Source: Propionivibrio sp. (GTDB taxonomy: Bacteria > Pseudomonadota > Gammaproteobacteria > Burkholderiales > Rhodocyclaceae). Taken from it: a stretch of 64,000 bases of DNA. Below, piece by piece: positions 20,019-29,736 of this stretch (the first letter of the stretch is position 1; each line of letters starts with the position of its first letter). The stretch spans positions 750,236-814,235 of the forward strand of contig JADJLB010000010.1 of NCBI GenBank assembly GCA_016705685.1, in the 5' to 3' direction. The position numbers and the translations under genes are program-made. The notes beneath the pieces are model-generated. The model ran no database searches. It was not told the origin of the DNA and was given only the letters and a program-made list of their open reading frames with translations.

Positions 20019-22325
20019 TTACCCCTGCAAGTACTTCAAGGCAACCCACGCCTGGCCAACAGACAAGCCTCCGTCATTGGGCGGCAATTTACGGGCTTCA
20101 ATCAGGGACAATCCGCGGCTGCCGAGGCGAGAGCGCAACCCTCGGGCGATCACCTGATTGAGGAAGCATCCCCCGCTGCCCACGATAGTGCTGCCTGACG
20201 GTGCAACGGCACAAATCCAGTCGGCCAACGCGGCCACAAGCGTGGCATGGAAAATGGCCGCACCGCGTTCGGGAACCTTTTCATCGGCCAACACCGCATA
20301 GAGTTCCCGCAAATCCAGGCAACCGTCTTGAATCGTCCAGGCGCCATTCAGCGGCAGTATGTCCCCGTAACGATCAGCCATTCCTTCGAGCAACTCCGAC
20401 GCTTGGCCATCGAATGCCATGACCGGTTTGACACCAAGTAACCCCGCGGCCGCGTTGATGTAGCAGCCAAGACTTGAAGTTTCAGGGCATTTAACGCCGC
20501 GTAACAGCGTCTTTGCAACCGCCGCCGCACCTCGCTGCCCCGGAAACCGCTGTTCGATTTCCTGGCCGCGTCCGAGTTGTTGGAGTACCGCGGCCGCCAG
20601 ACGCCATGGCACTCTGAGCGCGTGTTCTCCAACGAGTTGGATCGGCGCAATGTGCCCAATGCGCTCCATCCGCGCGCCATCGACACGCAGTAATTCTCCA
20701 CCCCAACCGCGTCCATCCGTTCCCAGCCCGATACCATCGAGCGACAACCCGATGACCGGCGTGTCAATCCGATGTTCGGCCAGAACAGCCGCCGTGTGGG
20801 CATGATGATGCTGGACGGCAAGCGAGGGAACTCCTTTTTGGAGCGCAAAGTCCAAGGCATACCGAGTCGAGTGGAAAGAACGGTCCAGATCGTGCGCAAC
20901 AAACGCGGGTTTGATGTCGAGTAACTTGAGGAGGCGGGACACGGTCGAGTCGAAAAAATCGCAGGCCGCCGCGTTATCCAGATCGCCGATATGCTGTGAC
21001 ACAAACGCCTCGTCACCACGGGTCACGCAGACCGTGTTCTTGAACCACCCGCCCACCGCCAGAACCGGCGGACCGGATCTTGGCAGTTTGATCGGCTGTG
21101 GTGTATAGCCCCGCCCGCGACGGACGAGTTGCAAGCCACCAGGACCGGAACGGGCGATACTGTCGTCGCAGCGCGAAACGATCTCGCGCTCATGCAGAAG
21201 AAAAGCATCGGCCACACCGGACAGGCGCATCAGGGCTTCCTTGTCGCCGATGACCAGGGGTTCGCCGCCGCTGTCGGCACCGGTCATGACCAAGGCGAGT
21301 TTCTGTGGTCGATCCAGCCAACCGAGACCTTGCGGCCGGCCAGCAGCCTCATGGAAAAGCAAATACTGCAAGGGCGTGCTGGGTATCATCACCCCGAGCC
21401 AGCTCAAACCATTGGTCACTCCCGGCAATACGCTATCGCAGTTTGGTCGTTTTTTCAGCAATATGATCGGACGCTCCGACATCGCGAGCAGCCCGGGTTC
21501 GCCGAGATTCAATTGAACAAAAGTACTGGCCGATGCGGCGTTGGCCAGCATGACGGCAAACGGGCGTTCATCGCGCTGCTTACGTTCGCGCAGAACGGCA
21601 ACTGCACCGGCATTGCGCGCATCGCAGGCCAGATGAAACCCGCCCATGCCCTTGATGGCAATAATCTTTCCCTGTTTGACAAGCGCCAGGGCTTGTGTGA
21701 TCGGATCGCCCGGCAAAGGCTGTCCGTCCGCATCCAGTAACGCCAGCTGCGGTCCGCATTTCGGGCAACAAATCACTTCGTCCTTGCTATGCCGACCTTC
21801 TTTGCGCCGGGTTTCGCTCTGGCACTTTGCGCATGGGGCATGGCCCTTCAGGCTGGTACGTTCGCGGGCAAACGGCAAGGCACGGGTAATCGTGTAACGC
21901 GGGCCGCAATGCGAACAACCGGCGAACGCATAGCGCCAGCGTCGGTTTGCCGGATCGAACATTTCTGTCAGGCAATCGCGGCAAACCGCCAAGTCATGCC
22001 CGACCATGGCGGGAAACCGGCCGCCGCGATTATTGAGGATATAAAAATCGTCGGAAACGCACTCGAGAGGACCATCCAGCGCCTTTACCGAATCGATGCG
22101 CGCCGCGACAGGAGCGTCCACTCGAAGGCGCTCAATCAGGCTTTGCACCTGCTCAGCGGCGCCACAGACTTCTATCTCAACGCCATGCGCGTCTTTCTTG
22201 ACCCAACCGGTAAGCAAAAGCTCTTTGGCCAACCGCCAGATATACGGTCGGAAACCTACGCCCTGTGCGACACCGCTGAGCCGAATACGTTGACAAACGT
22301 TGTTCAATTTATCTGGAATTTGCAC
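20019..22325 (-). CDS. hypF: [NiFe]-hydrogenase maturation carbamoyltransferase HypF
   Basis: HypF makes and transfers the carbamoyl group that becomes the CN ligand of [NiFe]-hydrogenase. The 768-residue protein shows the expected domain order: N-terminal acylphosphatase domain (SGVAQGVGFRPYIWRLA), zinc-finger pairs (CRDC, CSHCGPRYTITRALPF, CAKC, CCPKCGPQ), a YrdC-like nucleotide domain (KGMGGFHLACDARN) and the Kae1-like C-terminal domain (VQHHHAHTAAVLAEH, DGIGLGTDG, GSGGCFLNQVIARGL). Full length. No hydrogenase or other hyp gene lies nearby, so it is an orphan copy; it may serve a hydrogenase encoded elsewhere. Convergent with rlpA and divergent from ccmA. Confidence 0.94.
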   Translation of the reverse strand: MQIPDKLNNVCQRIRLSGVAQGVGFRPYIWRLAKELLLTGWVKKDAHGVEIEVCGAAEQVQSLIERLRVDAPVAARIDSVKALDGPLECVSDDFYILNNRGGRFPAMVGHDLAVCRDCLTEMFDPANRRWRYAFAGCSHCGPRYTITRALPFARERTSLKGHAPCAKCQSETRRKEGRHSKDEVICCPKCGPQLALLDADGQPLPGDPITQALALVKQGKIIAIKGMGGFHLACDARNAGAVAVLRERKQRDERPFAVMLANAASASTFVQLNLGEPGLLAMSERPIILLKKRPNCDSVLPGVTNGLSWLGVMIPSTPLQYLLFHEAAGRPQGLGWLDRPQKLALVMTGADSGGEPLVIGDKEALMRLSGVADAFLLHEREIVSRCDDSIARSGPGGLQLVRRGRGYTPQPIKLPRSGPPVLAVGGWFKNTVCVTRGDEAFVSQHIGDLDNAAACDFFDSTVSRLLKLLDIKPAFVAHDLDRSFHSTRYALDFALQKGVPSLAVQHHHAHTAAVLAEHRIDTPVIGLSLDGIGLGTDGRGWGGELLRVDGARMERIGHIAPIQLVGEHALRVPWRLAAAVLQQLGRGQEIEQRFPGQRGAAAVAKTLLRGVKCPETSSLGCYINAAAGLLGVKPVMAFDGQASELLEGMADRYGDILPLNGAWTIQDGCLDLRELYAVLADEKVPERGAAIFHATLVAALADWICAVAPSGSTIVGSGGCFLNQVIARGLRSRLGSRGLSLIEARKLPPNDGGLSVGQAWVALKYLQG

Positions 22326-22653
22326 GGGTCAATCCGTATCTTTTTCGTTGGAAGGGAACTTCCTTTACGCCGGAGGTCGTCCGTATCGTCAAATCGAATC
22401 GCTGCTCCTTGCTTGACGGAAAAACAGTACGGTCATTCTATTCAATGATGCTGCATAATGATACCCAAGCAACACGAAAACTTCGTTCCGTGCCCTCATT
22501 CTGCTTAACCCAGCCGCGACAAAAGAAACCCCGCACCGACTGATCCGGCGCTCTTGCGCCTTGGGGCCAGGACCGACGCATGATCTACATCAACCCAAAG
22601 CACGTCACCACGCTGCATAATAGCGGTTTTTCCCCCTTTGACCCCTCCCAGGC
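22326..22653. other. 328-base intergenic region between divergent hypF and ccmA
   Basis: No coding region is supported here. A possible plus-strand promoter is TTGACG (22413-22418) with TCTATT (22437-22442), and a second A/T-rich CATAAT hexamer lies at 22615, close to ccmA. No clear FNR- or ArcA-type palindrome was found by eye, though ccm and hyp genes are often oxygen-regulated. Confidence 0.4.
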
Positions 22654-23268
22654 ATGCTCGAAGCCTCCAACATCGAATGCGTACGCGGCGAGCGAACTCT
22701 GTTCTCGCACGTCGATTTCCGTCTTGATGGTGGTGAATTGCTTGATTTGCAGGGCGGAAACGGCTCGGGAAAAACCAGTCTGCTGCGCATGATTTGCGGC
22801 CTATCAGCGCCGGCGAATGGCGAAATACGCTGGCGGGGCGAGTTGATCGGCAAGCTTGGCGAGGATTATCGTCGCGAGTTGTGTTTTCTTGGCCACCACA
22901 ACGCCATCAAGGAAGAACTGACGCCGCTCGAAAACCTGCTGGCCTCGGCCAAACTGGCCGACGAAATACTCGATGCAGGCGAAGCGCTCGATGCGCTGGA
23001 AATCGTTGGCCTGGCCGGACGCGAAGATCTGGCCTGTCGCTACCTGTCGCAGGGCCAGAAGCGCCGTGTCGCGCTGGCACGGCTGGTCAATGAACGGCGA
23101 GCCCTGTGGCTGCTCGATGAACCCTACGTGGCGCTGGATGCGGCGGCGGTCGAACTGATCGCCGGCTTGATCGGCGCCCATCTGCAACGCGGCGGTTTGG
23201 CCGTACTGACCACGCATCAAACGGTCAACATCGTCGCTGGCTCGGTTCGTCAGCTGCGGCTGAACTAG
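22654..23268 (+). CDS. ccmA: Cytochrome c biogenesis ATP-binding protein CcmA
   Basis: The 204-residue ATPase of the CcmABCD complex that drives release of holo-CcmE. Walker A GGNGSGKTSLLRM (near residues 33-45), signature YLSQGQKRRVALARL (near 129) and Walker B LWLLDEPYVALD are intact, with the Gln-loop segment CFLGHHNAIKEELTPLENL. First gene of a complete nine-gene system I operon running to 29.7 kb with gaps or overlaps of a few bases. Confidence 0.95.
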   Translation: MLEASNIECVRGERTLFSHVDFRLDGGELLDLQGGNGSGKTSLLRMICGLSAPANGEIRWRGELIGKLGEDYRRELCFLGHHNAIKEELTPLENLLASAKLADEILDAGEALDALEIVGLAGREDLACRYLSQGQKRRVALARLVNERRALWLLDEPYVALDAAAVELIAGLIGAHLQRGGLAVLTTHQTVNIVAGSVRQLRLN

Positions 23269-23292
23269 CCGTCGTCCTGGGTTAACCGGAAT

Positions 23293-23961
23293 ATGCTCAA
23301 CCTGATTCGTGCCATTATCAGCCGTGACCTTCGTCTGGCGCTGCGCCGTCGGGCGGACTTGGTGTCGGCGCTGTTCTTTTTCATCATCGTCGTCAGTTTG
23401 TTTCCGCTTGGCGTGGGGCCTGAGCCGGAGCTGTTGCGCAAGCTGGCGCCGGGCGTGCTGTGGGTCGCCGCGCTGTTGGCTACCCTGCTGTCCTTGCCGC
23501 GCCTCTTTGCCGACGATCATCGCGACGGCACGCTGGAACAACTGGCGTTGGCGCCGCAGCCCCTCGGCCTGATCGTGCTCGGCAAGGTCCTGGCACACTG
23601 GCTGGTTTCGGGCCTGCCGCTCACGCTGTTGGCCCCGGTCCTGGGAATCCAGTTCGACCTGTCCGGCGAGGCACTGTGGGTTCTCGCCTTCTCGCTGCTG
23701 ATCGGGACGCCTGCCTTGTCCGGCATCGGAGCCATCGGCGCAGCGCTGACGCTGGGCGTACGGGGCGGTGGCGTACTGCTTTCGCTGCTGGTGCTTCCCC
23801 TGTATATTCCGGTGCTGATTTTCGGGGCGGGCGCGGTCGATGCCGCCGTCATCGGACTCGGCGCGCAAGCCCACCTGTCGCTCCTGGGTGCCATGATGCT
23901 GGGCGGCGTATTTTTTGCCCCGTGGCCAACCGCAGCGGCGTTACGGATTGCTTTGGAATAA
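23293..23961 (+). CDS. ccmB: Heme exporter protein CcmB
   Basis: A 222-residue polytopic membrane protein (about six helices) that pairs with CcmA. The N-terminal RDLRLALRRRADLVSALFFF and following ISLFPLGVGPEPELL-like segment are typical of CcmB. The stop codon shares its last A with the ccmC ATG (TAATG), giving a coupled start. Length matches the family. Confidence 0.93.
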   Translation: MLNLIRAIISRDLRLALRRRADLVSALFFFIIVVSLFPLGVGPEPELLRKLAPGVLWVAALLATLLSLPRLFADDHRDGTLEQLALAPQPLGLIVLGKVLAHWLVSGLPLTLLAPVLGIQFDLSGEALWVLAFSLLIGTPALSGIGAIGAALTLGVRGGGVLLSLLVLPLYIPVLIFGAGAVDAAVIGLGAQAHLSLLGAMMLGGVFFAPWPTAAALRIALE

Positions 23962-24728
23962 TGGGTAACAAACTGATCAACATTTATCGATTCGCCAGCC
24001 CGCAGGCATTTTACCCGCTCGCCGGCAAGATGATTCCCTGGTTTTGGACTCTGGCTGCCATTTTCGGCATCGCCGGGCTCTACATCGGCTTTCTGGTGGC
24101 GCCTACGGACGCGCAACAGGGCGAGGGTTACCGTATCATCTTCCTGCACGTACCGGCTTCCTGGTTGTCGATGTTCATTTATCTGGTGATGGCATTCTGG
24201 GCCGGGCTGGGGCTGGGCTTCAACTTCCGCCTGTCGGGCATGATGGCTTCGGCGCTGGCGCCGACCGGTGCGCTGTTCGCCTTCCTTTCCCTGTGGACCG
24301 GCGCACTGTGGGGCAAGCCAATGTGGGGCACGTGGTGGGTTTGGGACGCGCGTCTGACCTCGGAGCTGATCCTGCTTTTTCTCTACGTCGGCTTCATCGC
24401 CCTGCAATCGTCGATAGACGACCCGCGGCGCGCCGACAAGGCGGGGGCCATCCTGGCGCTGGTCGGCGTGGTCAATATCCCGATCATCTATTTTTCGGTG
24501 AAGTGGTGGAACACCCTGCATCAGGGCTCTTCGGTCAGTCTGACCAAATCGCCCTCGATGGCCGTGACAATGCTCTGGGGCATGTTGCTCTGCGCACTGG
24601 GTTGCTGGATGTATTCTATCGCCGTGGCCTTGATGCGGGTGCGCTCCATCATGCTGGAACGCGAGCGTCACACCGACTGGGTTCGCGCCGAATTGGCGGA
24701 GCCGGGCGAACACGCTGGCCAGGAGTAA
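23961..24728 (+). CDS. ccmC: Heme transporter/handling protein CcmC
   Basis: A 255-residue membrane protein with six predicted helices that presents heme to CcmE. The periplasmic tryptophan-rich heme motif MWGTWWVWDARLTSELIL is intact, with flanking external histidines (FLHVPASW near the first, TLHQGSSVS after the motif) expected to be axial heme ligands. The ATG chosen (23961) overlaps the ccmB stop. Sequence upstream in the same frame is ccmB read out of frame and is not coding. Confidence 0.95.
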   Translation: MGNKLINIYRFASPQAFYPLAGKMIPWFWTLAAIFGIAGLYIGFLVAPTDAQQGEGYRIIFLHVPASWLSMFIYLVMAFWAGLGLGFNFRLSGMMASALAPTGALFAFLSLWTGALWGKPMWGTWWVWDARLTSELILLFLYVGFIALQSSIDDPRRADKAGAILALVGVVNIPIIYFSVKWWNTLHQGSSVSLTKSPSMAVTMLWGMLLCALGCWMYSIAVALMRVRSIMLERERHTDWVRAELAEPGEHAGQE

Positions 24729-24731
24729 GCC

Positions 24732-24941
24732 ATGTATTGGAACAGTTTTTCTGAATTTATGGCCATGGGCAACCACGGCGTCTATGTCTGGGGCTCGGTA
24801 GGCGTCATGGCGATCCTGATGCTGCTGGAACCGGTATTGCTGATCCAGAGTCGAAAAAACCTTATTGCTCGGCTCAAACGCCAGTTCCGCGCCGAGCGTT
24901 CCGATGCCAACACCGATCGCAAGACATCACCCCAAAGGTAG
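24732..24941 (+). CDS. ccmD: Heme exporter protein CcmD
   Basis: A 69-residue single-pass protein: N-terminal MYWNSFSEFMAMGNHGVYVWGS, one transmembrane helix (about residues 20-40), and a basic cytoplasmic tail. Small size, topology and position between ccmC and ccmE identify it. It stabilises the CcmABC-CcmE complex. Three bases separate it from both neighbours. Confidence 0.9.
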   Translation: MYWNSFSEFMAMGNHGVYVWGSVGVMAILMLLEPVLLIQSRKNLIARLKRQFRAERSDANTDRKTSPQR

Positions 24942-24944
24942 CCA

Positions 24945-25424
24945 TTGAAAACACGTCACAAGCGCATTGCGCTGATCATCGGCGGTCTGGCAATTCTCGG
25001 CCTCGTCGTTGCTCTGGTGCTCAACGCCTTTCAGAGCAATCTGGTATTTTTCTTCACGCCAACGCAGGTGGCGGCGGGTGAAGCACCCAGGGGCAAGTCT
25101 TTTCGCATCGGCGGCCTGGTCAAGGAAGGCTCGATCAAACGCGAGCCCGATGGCGTCACCTTGCGTTTTGTCGTGACCGATACCGAAAAGGACATGATCG
25201 TCGCTTACAAGGGAATCCTGCCCGACCTTTTCAAGGAGGGGAAAGGCGCCGTCGCCCAGGGTAAGCTCGGCGAGGATGGTATTTTCATCGCCAGTGAAGT
25301 GCTCGCCAAGCACGATGAGAACTACATGCCGCCGGAAGCCACCCAGGCCGTCGGCGACGCGCAAGCGCGCGCAGCCGCCAACAAAGCGGCTGTCGAAGCG
25401 ACGGCCAAGACCGTAAAGCATTGA
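24945..25424 (+). CDS. ccmE: Periplasmic heme chaperone CcmE
   Basis: A 159-residue membrane-anchored OB-fold protein that binds heme covalently. The heme-binding histidine is in the motif [12 protein letters not shown] (His near residue 123, HxxxY type). An N-terminal helix (residues about 7-27) anchors it, preceded by KTRHKRI. Start is TTG 24945 three bases after ccmD; no ATG occurs before the conserved N-terminus. An Ala/Lys-rich tail ends the protein. Confidence 0.94.
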   Translation: MKTRHKRIALIIGGLAILGLVVALVLNAFQSNLVFFFTPTQVAAGEAPRGKSFRIGGLVKEGSIKREPDGVTLRFVVTDTEKDMIVAYKGILPDLFKEGKGAVAQGKLGEDGIFIASEVLAKHDENYMPPEATQAVGDAQARAAANKAAVEATAKTVKH

Positions 25425-25447
25425 TTGAAGGAAACGGACAAACGCTC

Positions 25448-27439
25448 ATGATTCCGGAACTCGGACACTTCGCTCTGATCGTCGCGCTTTGCGTGGCGCT
25501 TGTACAAGGCACCCTGCCGTTGATCGGCGCCCACCGGCGGCAACCCGGATGGATCGCCCTGGCCCGCCCGGCGGCCCGCGCCCAGGCCCTGTTGATGGCC
25601 GTTGCCTTCGGCTGTCTGACAAGCGCTTTCGTCAGCAACGATTTCTCGGTTATCTATGTGGCGCAACATTCGAATACCTTGCTGCCGATACAGTACCGTG
25701 TGGCCGCCGTGTGGGGTGGCCATGAAGGCTCACTGCTGCTCTGGGTCATGATGCTGTCGTTGTGGACTCTGGCGGTTTCAGTCTTTTCGAAACAACTTCC
25801 CGACTACATGGTCGCCCGGGTACTCGGCGTGCTGGCCTTGGTGACCGCCGGTTTCCTGCTGTTCATCCTGTTCACCTCGAACCCCTTCGAGCGCCTGCTG
25901 CCGGGCGCCGACGAAGGGCGCGATCTCAACCCGCTCTTGCAGGACCCCGGCCTGATCATCCACCCACCGATGCTCTACATGGGCTACGTCGGCTTCTCGG
26001 TGGCCTATGCCTTTGCCGTCGCCGCCCTGCTCTCCGGACAACTCGACGCCGCCTGGGCACGCTGGTCACGCCCGTGGACCACCGCGGCCTGGATATTCCT
26101 CACCCTGGGCATCGCGCTCGGCTCCTGGTGGGCCTATTACGAACTCGGCTGGGGCGGCTGGTGGTTCTGGGACCCGGTCGAGAATGCTTCCTTCATGCCG
26201 TGGCTGGTCGGCACGGCCCTGATTCACTCGCTGGCGGTCACCGAAAAACGCGGGAGCTTCAAGAACTGGACGGTGCTGCTGGCCATTGCTGCCTTCTCGC
26301 TGTCGCTGCTCGGTACCTTCTTGGTACGCTCCGGTGTTCTGACTTCGGTCCATGCCTTCGCCACCGACCCGCGGCGCGGCATCTTCATTCTCGTCTTCCT
26401 CGTGACGGTAATCGGCAGCTCGCTCGCCCTCTTTGCCTGGCGCGCGCCCAAGGTCGGCCTGGGCGGCCGCTTCGGCCTGCTTTCACGCGAATCGCTGTTA
26501 CTCACCAACAATGTGCTGCTGATCGTCGCCTGCGCATCCGTATTGCTTGGCACGCTCTACCCGCTGCTCATTGACGCGCTTGGCCTGGGCAAGCTTTCAG
26601 TCGGCCCGCCTTACTTTGATTCTGTTTTCGCTCCGTTGATGATCCCGGCACTTTTCCTGATCGGCGTCGCACCATTTGCCCGCTGGAAGCAGGCCAGCTT
26701 CGGCGAGCTGGCGCGCACCCTGCGCCTGGCCTTTTTCGCGGCGGCGGCGGTCGGCATCGTCGCACCCTTCGTCTTCGGGGAATGGAAACCGCTGGTCGCC
26801 CTCGGTCTGTTGCTGGCCATGTGGATCGTACTCGCGGGCACGCTCAACTTCGCCCAACGCGTGCAGTCAACACGCGCCGGCCAGCCCTTTCTGGCTGCCG
26901 CACTCAAACAGCCACGCAGTTTTTTCGGCATGCATACCGCCCACGTCGGCATCGCGGTCTTCGTCGTCGGGGTGACAATGGTCAATGGTTACCAAACCGA
27001 AAAAGACGTGAAGATGGAGATTGGCGATACCGTAGGCGTGGGCGGTTACACCTTCCGGTTCAACGGCGTCCGGCAGGAAAAGGGGCCCAACTATGTGGCA
27101 CTGGTCGGCGATATCGACCTGCTGAAAGGGGACAAGCACCTCCGTAAAATGCACCCGGAAAAGCGCAACTACGTGTCCGGTTCGATGCCGATGACCGAAG
27201 CGGCAATCGATACCGGCTTGCTGCGCGATGTCTACGTCTCGCTCGGCGAGCCGATCGACAAATCCCGACCGGATGCGGCCTGGGCCGTTCGCGTCTATCA
27301 CAAGCCCTTCGTCGATTGGATCTGGGGGGGCTGCGTACTGATGGCGGTCGGCGGTCTTTTCGCTTTGACCGACCGCCGTTACCGGATCAAATCGCGCGCG
27401 ACATCGAGTCATCTCGGCGCGCTGGCCCAACACGCCTGA
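25448..27439 (+). CDS. ccmF: Heme lyase CcmF
   Basis: The 663-residue heme ligation component, with many transmembrane helices. It has the WWD heme motif WGGWWFWDPVENASFMPW (near residue 237-254), HSNTLLPIQYRVAAVWGGHEGS upstream and the periplasmic histidines expected as ligands. ATG 25448 (MIPELGHF) is the conserved start; a TTG at 25421 in the same frame overlaps ccmE and is less likely. Works with CcmH to attach heme to apocytochromes. Confidence 0.95.
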   Translation: MIPELGHFALIVALCVALVQGTLPLIGAHRRQPGWIALARPAARAQALLMAVAFGCLTSAFVSNDFSVIYVAQHSNTLLPIQYRVAAVWGGHEGSLLLWVMMLSLWTLAVSVFSKQLPDYMVARVLGVLALVTAGFLLFILFTSNPFERLLPGADEGRDLNPLLQDPGLIIHPPMLYMGYVGFSVAYAFAVAALLSGQLDAAWARWSRPWTTAAWIFLTLGIALGSWWAYYELGWGGWWFWDPVENASFMPWLVGTALIHSLAVTEKRGSFKNWTVLLAIAAFSLSLLGTFLVRSGVLTSVHAFATDPRRGIFILVFLVTVIGSSLALFAWRAPKVGLGGRFGLLSRESLLLTNNVLLIVACASVLLGTLYPLLIDALGLGKLSVGPPYFDSVFAPLMIPALFLIGVAPFARWKQASFGELARTLRLAFFAAAAVGIVAPFVFGEWKPLVALGLLLAMWIVLAGTLNFAQRVQSTRAGQPFLAAALKQPRSFFGMHTAHVGIAVFVVGVTMVNGYQTEKDVKMEIGDTVGVGGYTFRFNGVRQEKGPNYVALVGDIDLLKGDKHLRKMHPEKRNYVSGSMPMTEAAIDTGLLRDVYVSLGEPIDKSRPDAAWAVRVYHKPFVDWIWGGCVLMAVGGLFALTDRRYRIKSRATSSHLGALAQHA

Positions 27440-27452
27440 GGTTTCCAAAATC

Positions 27453-28037
27453 ATGAACCGCTTTCTCTGGCCCTTGATCGGCTTCGTCATACTCGTGGCC
27501 CTGCTGGCTATCGGGCTCAACCTCAACCCGCGCGACGTGCCGTCGCCCCTGGTCGGCAAGCCGGCACCGATGTTTACGCTGCCCCAGGTCGCCGCGCCGA
27601 CGCAAACCTTCTCGCCAAGGGAGATGCTCGGCCAAGTGTGGCTGCTCAATGTCTGGTCAACCTGGTGCGTCTCCTGCCGGCAGGAACACCCGGTGCTGGT
27701 CGAAATGGCAAAGAACAAGGCGGTGACGCTGGTTGGTCTCAACTACAAGGAGGTACGCGGTGATGGCGCCCTGGATGCGGACAAGATCAGCGCCGACGCC
27801 GAAATGAAGCTGGCCCTGGACCGATCGAATGCCTGGCTGAACAAGCACGGCAACCCCTACCGCCTGTCGGTGCTCGATCTCGACGGGCGCGTCGGTATCG
27901 ACTATGGCGTTTACGGCGTACCCGAGACTTATGTCATCGACAAAGCCGGCGTCATCCGCATGAAGCACACCGGCCCGATCACCCTGGAAGCGTTCTCGGG
28001 AGAAATTCTGCCGCTGATTACGGAATTGTCGAAATGA
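27453..28037 (+). CDS. ccmG: Thiol:disulfide interchange protein CcmG/DsbE
   Basis: A 194-residue membrane-anchored thioredoxin-fold protein that keeps apocytochrome CXXCH thiols reduced. The active site is WSTWCVSCRQEHP (CVSC), with the CcmG-typical acidic GLNYKEVRGD segment and the cis-Pro motif YGVYGVPETYVIDKAG. One N-terminal helix (residues 4-22). Overlaps ccmH by 4 bases. Confidence 0.95.
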   Translation: MNRFLWPLIGFVILVALLAIGLNLNPRDVPSPLVGKPAPMFTLPQVAAPTQTFSPREMLGQVWLLNVWSTWCVSCRQEHPVLVEMAKNKAVTLVGLNYKEVRGDGALDADKISADAEMKLALDRSNAWLNKHGNPYRLSVLDLDGRVGIDYGVYGVPETYVIDKAGVIRMKHTGPITLEAFSGEILPLITELSK

Positions 28038-28501
28038 AAGCCTGGCTGATACTTCTACTGCTGGCCCTGGCCTCGTTGACCTTGCACGCCAAGGAAGCCG
28101 CGCCGCTCGCCGAGGACGAGGCCGTCGAAAGACGTCTGGTGGATATTTCCTCGGAATTGCGCTGCCTGGTCTGCCAGAACGAATCCTTGTCCGGCTCGCA
28201 TGCCGAATTGGCGAATGATCTGCGTCGCGAAATCCGAACGCTGATCAAAGACGGCAAGAGCGACGCCGAAATCATGGACTTCATGGTCAGCCGTTACGGC
28301 GATTTCGTGCGCTATCGTCCACCGCTCAAGGGAACGACCCTGCTGCTGTGGTTTGGCCCTGCCGTGCTCCTGACCGGTTCCCTCTCGGCACTCTTTCTCT
28401 ACTTGCGCCGTCGCAACAAAGCCATCAAGGACATGCCGCTCAGCAAGGAAGAGCAACAACAGGCGGAAAGCCTGCTCAACGCAAAAGAAGCGCAATCATG
28501 A
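28034..28501 (+). CDS. ccmH: Cytochrome c maturation protein CcmH (CcmL-type)
   Basis: A 155-residue protein with a signal peptide, the thioredox motif LRCLVCQNESLSGSHAELA (LRCxxC), the short three-helix domain and one C-terminal transmembrane segment (about residues 103-122). This is the short CcmH form; the TPR part is encoded separately by the following ccmI gene. ATGA overlaps join it to both neighbours. Confidence 0.94.
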   Translation: MKAWLILLLLALASLTLHAKEAAPLAEDEAVERRLVDISSELRCLVCQNESLSGSHAELANDLRREIRTLIKDGKSDAEIMDFMVSRYGDFVRYRPPLKGTTLLLWFGPAVLLTGSLSALFLYLRRRNKAIKDMPLSKEEQQQAESLLNAKEAQS

Positions 28502-29736
28502 CCGTCATGACCGGTTTCATTCTGGCCTCGGCGCTGCTGGTCCTCGTCGTCCTGGCCATGTTGTTGCCCCCACTCTGGCGAACCCGGGTAACAGCAACCG
28601 CCGTCAATCGTCGCGAGGCCAATCTGGACATCTTGCGCGATCAGATGCGCGAGCTCGAACACGACCGAAACGAAGGGATATTGACTGACGCCGATCTGGA
28701 ACAGGCCAAAGCGGAATTGGCTCGTCGCTTGCTCGATGAAGTGCAGCCCGAAATTGCGCCGACAACCGGAGGCGGCGGGCGGAAGACGGCATTCGCCCTG
28801 CTCATCGCCATTCCGCTAGCTGCGGCGGCCGGCTATCTGTTCCTCGGCAACCCGCAAGCGCTCGACCCGATGCAAACACAGGCACGCATCAGTCCGCAAC
28901 AGATCGAAGCGATGCTTGGCAAACTGGTTGAAAAACTCAAGAAGAACCCGGAAGACAACAAGGGCTGGGTCATGCTCGCCCGCTCCTACAAGGTTTTGGG
29001 CCGCTTTGCCGAATCGGCCGAAGCCTACGGTCACGGCGGCGCTTTGGTCGACACGGACCCCTCGCTGCTGGCCGACTACGCCGAGGTGCTGGCGCAAGCC
29101 CACGGGGGCAGCTTCACCGGCCAGCCCGCCGAGCTGATCTCCCGTGCGCTCAAGATGGACCCGAATGAACCGCAGGCACTCTTCCTCGCGGGCGCGGCGG
29201 CAGCGGACCGCAAAGATTTTTCTGCCGTTGCCGAATACTGGGAACGTCTGCTGCTGCAACTCGAACCGGGGTCGGAGGAAGCGCAGCATCTGGAAACCGC
29301 CGTCGCCAAGGCGCGCGAGATCGTTGCACAGGCAGGGGGCAAGGCGGGTCCGGCAACCAAGCACAAGCCATCCGTCAAAGCGCCTACGGTCGCGGAAACC
29401 ATCAGTGGCGAAGTGACGATCAGCGGCAAAATCGCCGCACAGGCCAAGCCCGGCGATCTGCTCTTTGTTTTCGCGCGAGCGGAAGAAGGTTCGCGCATGC
29501 CGTTGGCGGTGATACGCGCGCAAGTGGCCGATTTGCCGCTTAAGTTCCAGCTTGACGATTCGATGGCCTTGCCGGGAGGCGGCAAAATCTCCGGGTTCAA
29601 GACGGTCAACATCGAAGCACGCGTCGCCAAGGCCGGTCGCGCACAAAGCTCGAGCGGGGACCTGTTCGGCCAGCTCAAGGGCATCAAACCCGGCGGCAAG
29701 AATCTTAAACTGGTGATTGATCAGGTCCAGCCTTGA
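28498..29736 (+). CDS. ccmI: Cytochrome c maturation protein CcmI (TPR apocytochrome chaperone)
   Basis: A 412-residue apocytochrome c chaperone. Two N-terminal transmembrane helices (about residues 5-23 and 98-116) flank the typical NRREANLDILRDQMRELEHD cytoplasmic segment, followed by TPR repeats (DNKGWVMLARSYKVLGRFAES, EPQALFLAGAAAADRKDFSA) and a C-terminal beta-rich domain (VTISGKIAAQAKPGDLLFVFAR) seen in CcmI. ATG 28498 overlaps the ccmH stop. Last gene of the operon; 182 bases follow before the next gene. Confidence 0.93.
   Translation: MTVMTGFILASALLVLVVLAMLLPPLWRTRVTATAVNRREANLDILRDQMRELEHDRNEGILTDADLEQAKAELARRLLDEVQPEIAPTTGGGGRKTAFALLIAIPLAAAAGYLFLGNPQALDPMQTQARISPQQIEAMLGKLVEKLKKNPEDNKGWVMLARSYKVLGRFAESAEAYGHGGALVDTDPSLLADYAEVLAQAHGGSFTGQPAELISRALKMDPNEPQALFLAGAAAADRKDFSAVAEYWERLLLQLEPGSEEAQHLETAVAKAREIVAQAGGKAGPATKHKPSVKAPTVAETISGEVTISGKIAAQAKPGDLLFVFARAEEGSRMPLAVIRAQVADLPLKFQLDDSMALPGGGKISGFKTVNIEARVAKAGRAQSSSGDLFGQLKGIKPGGKNLKLVIDQVQP

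Noticed and set aside
22804-23874. 356-codon minus-strand open frame across ccmA and ccmB
   Set aside because: Antisense to two clear ccm genes; very Gln/Arg-rich with no recognisable family.
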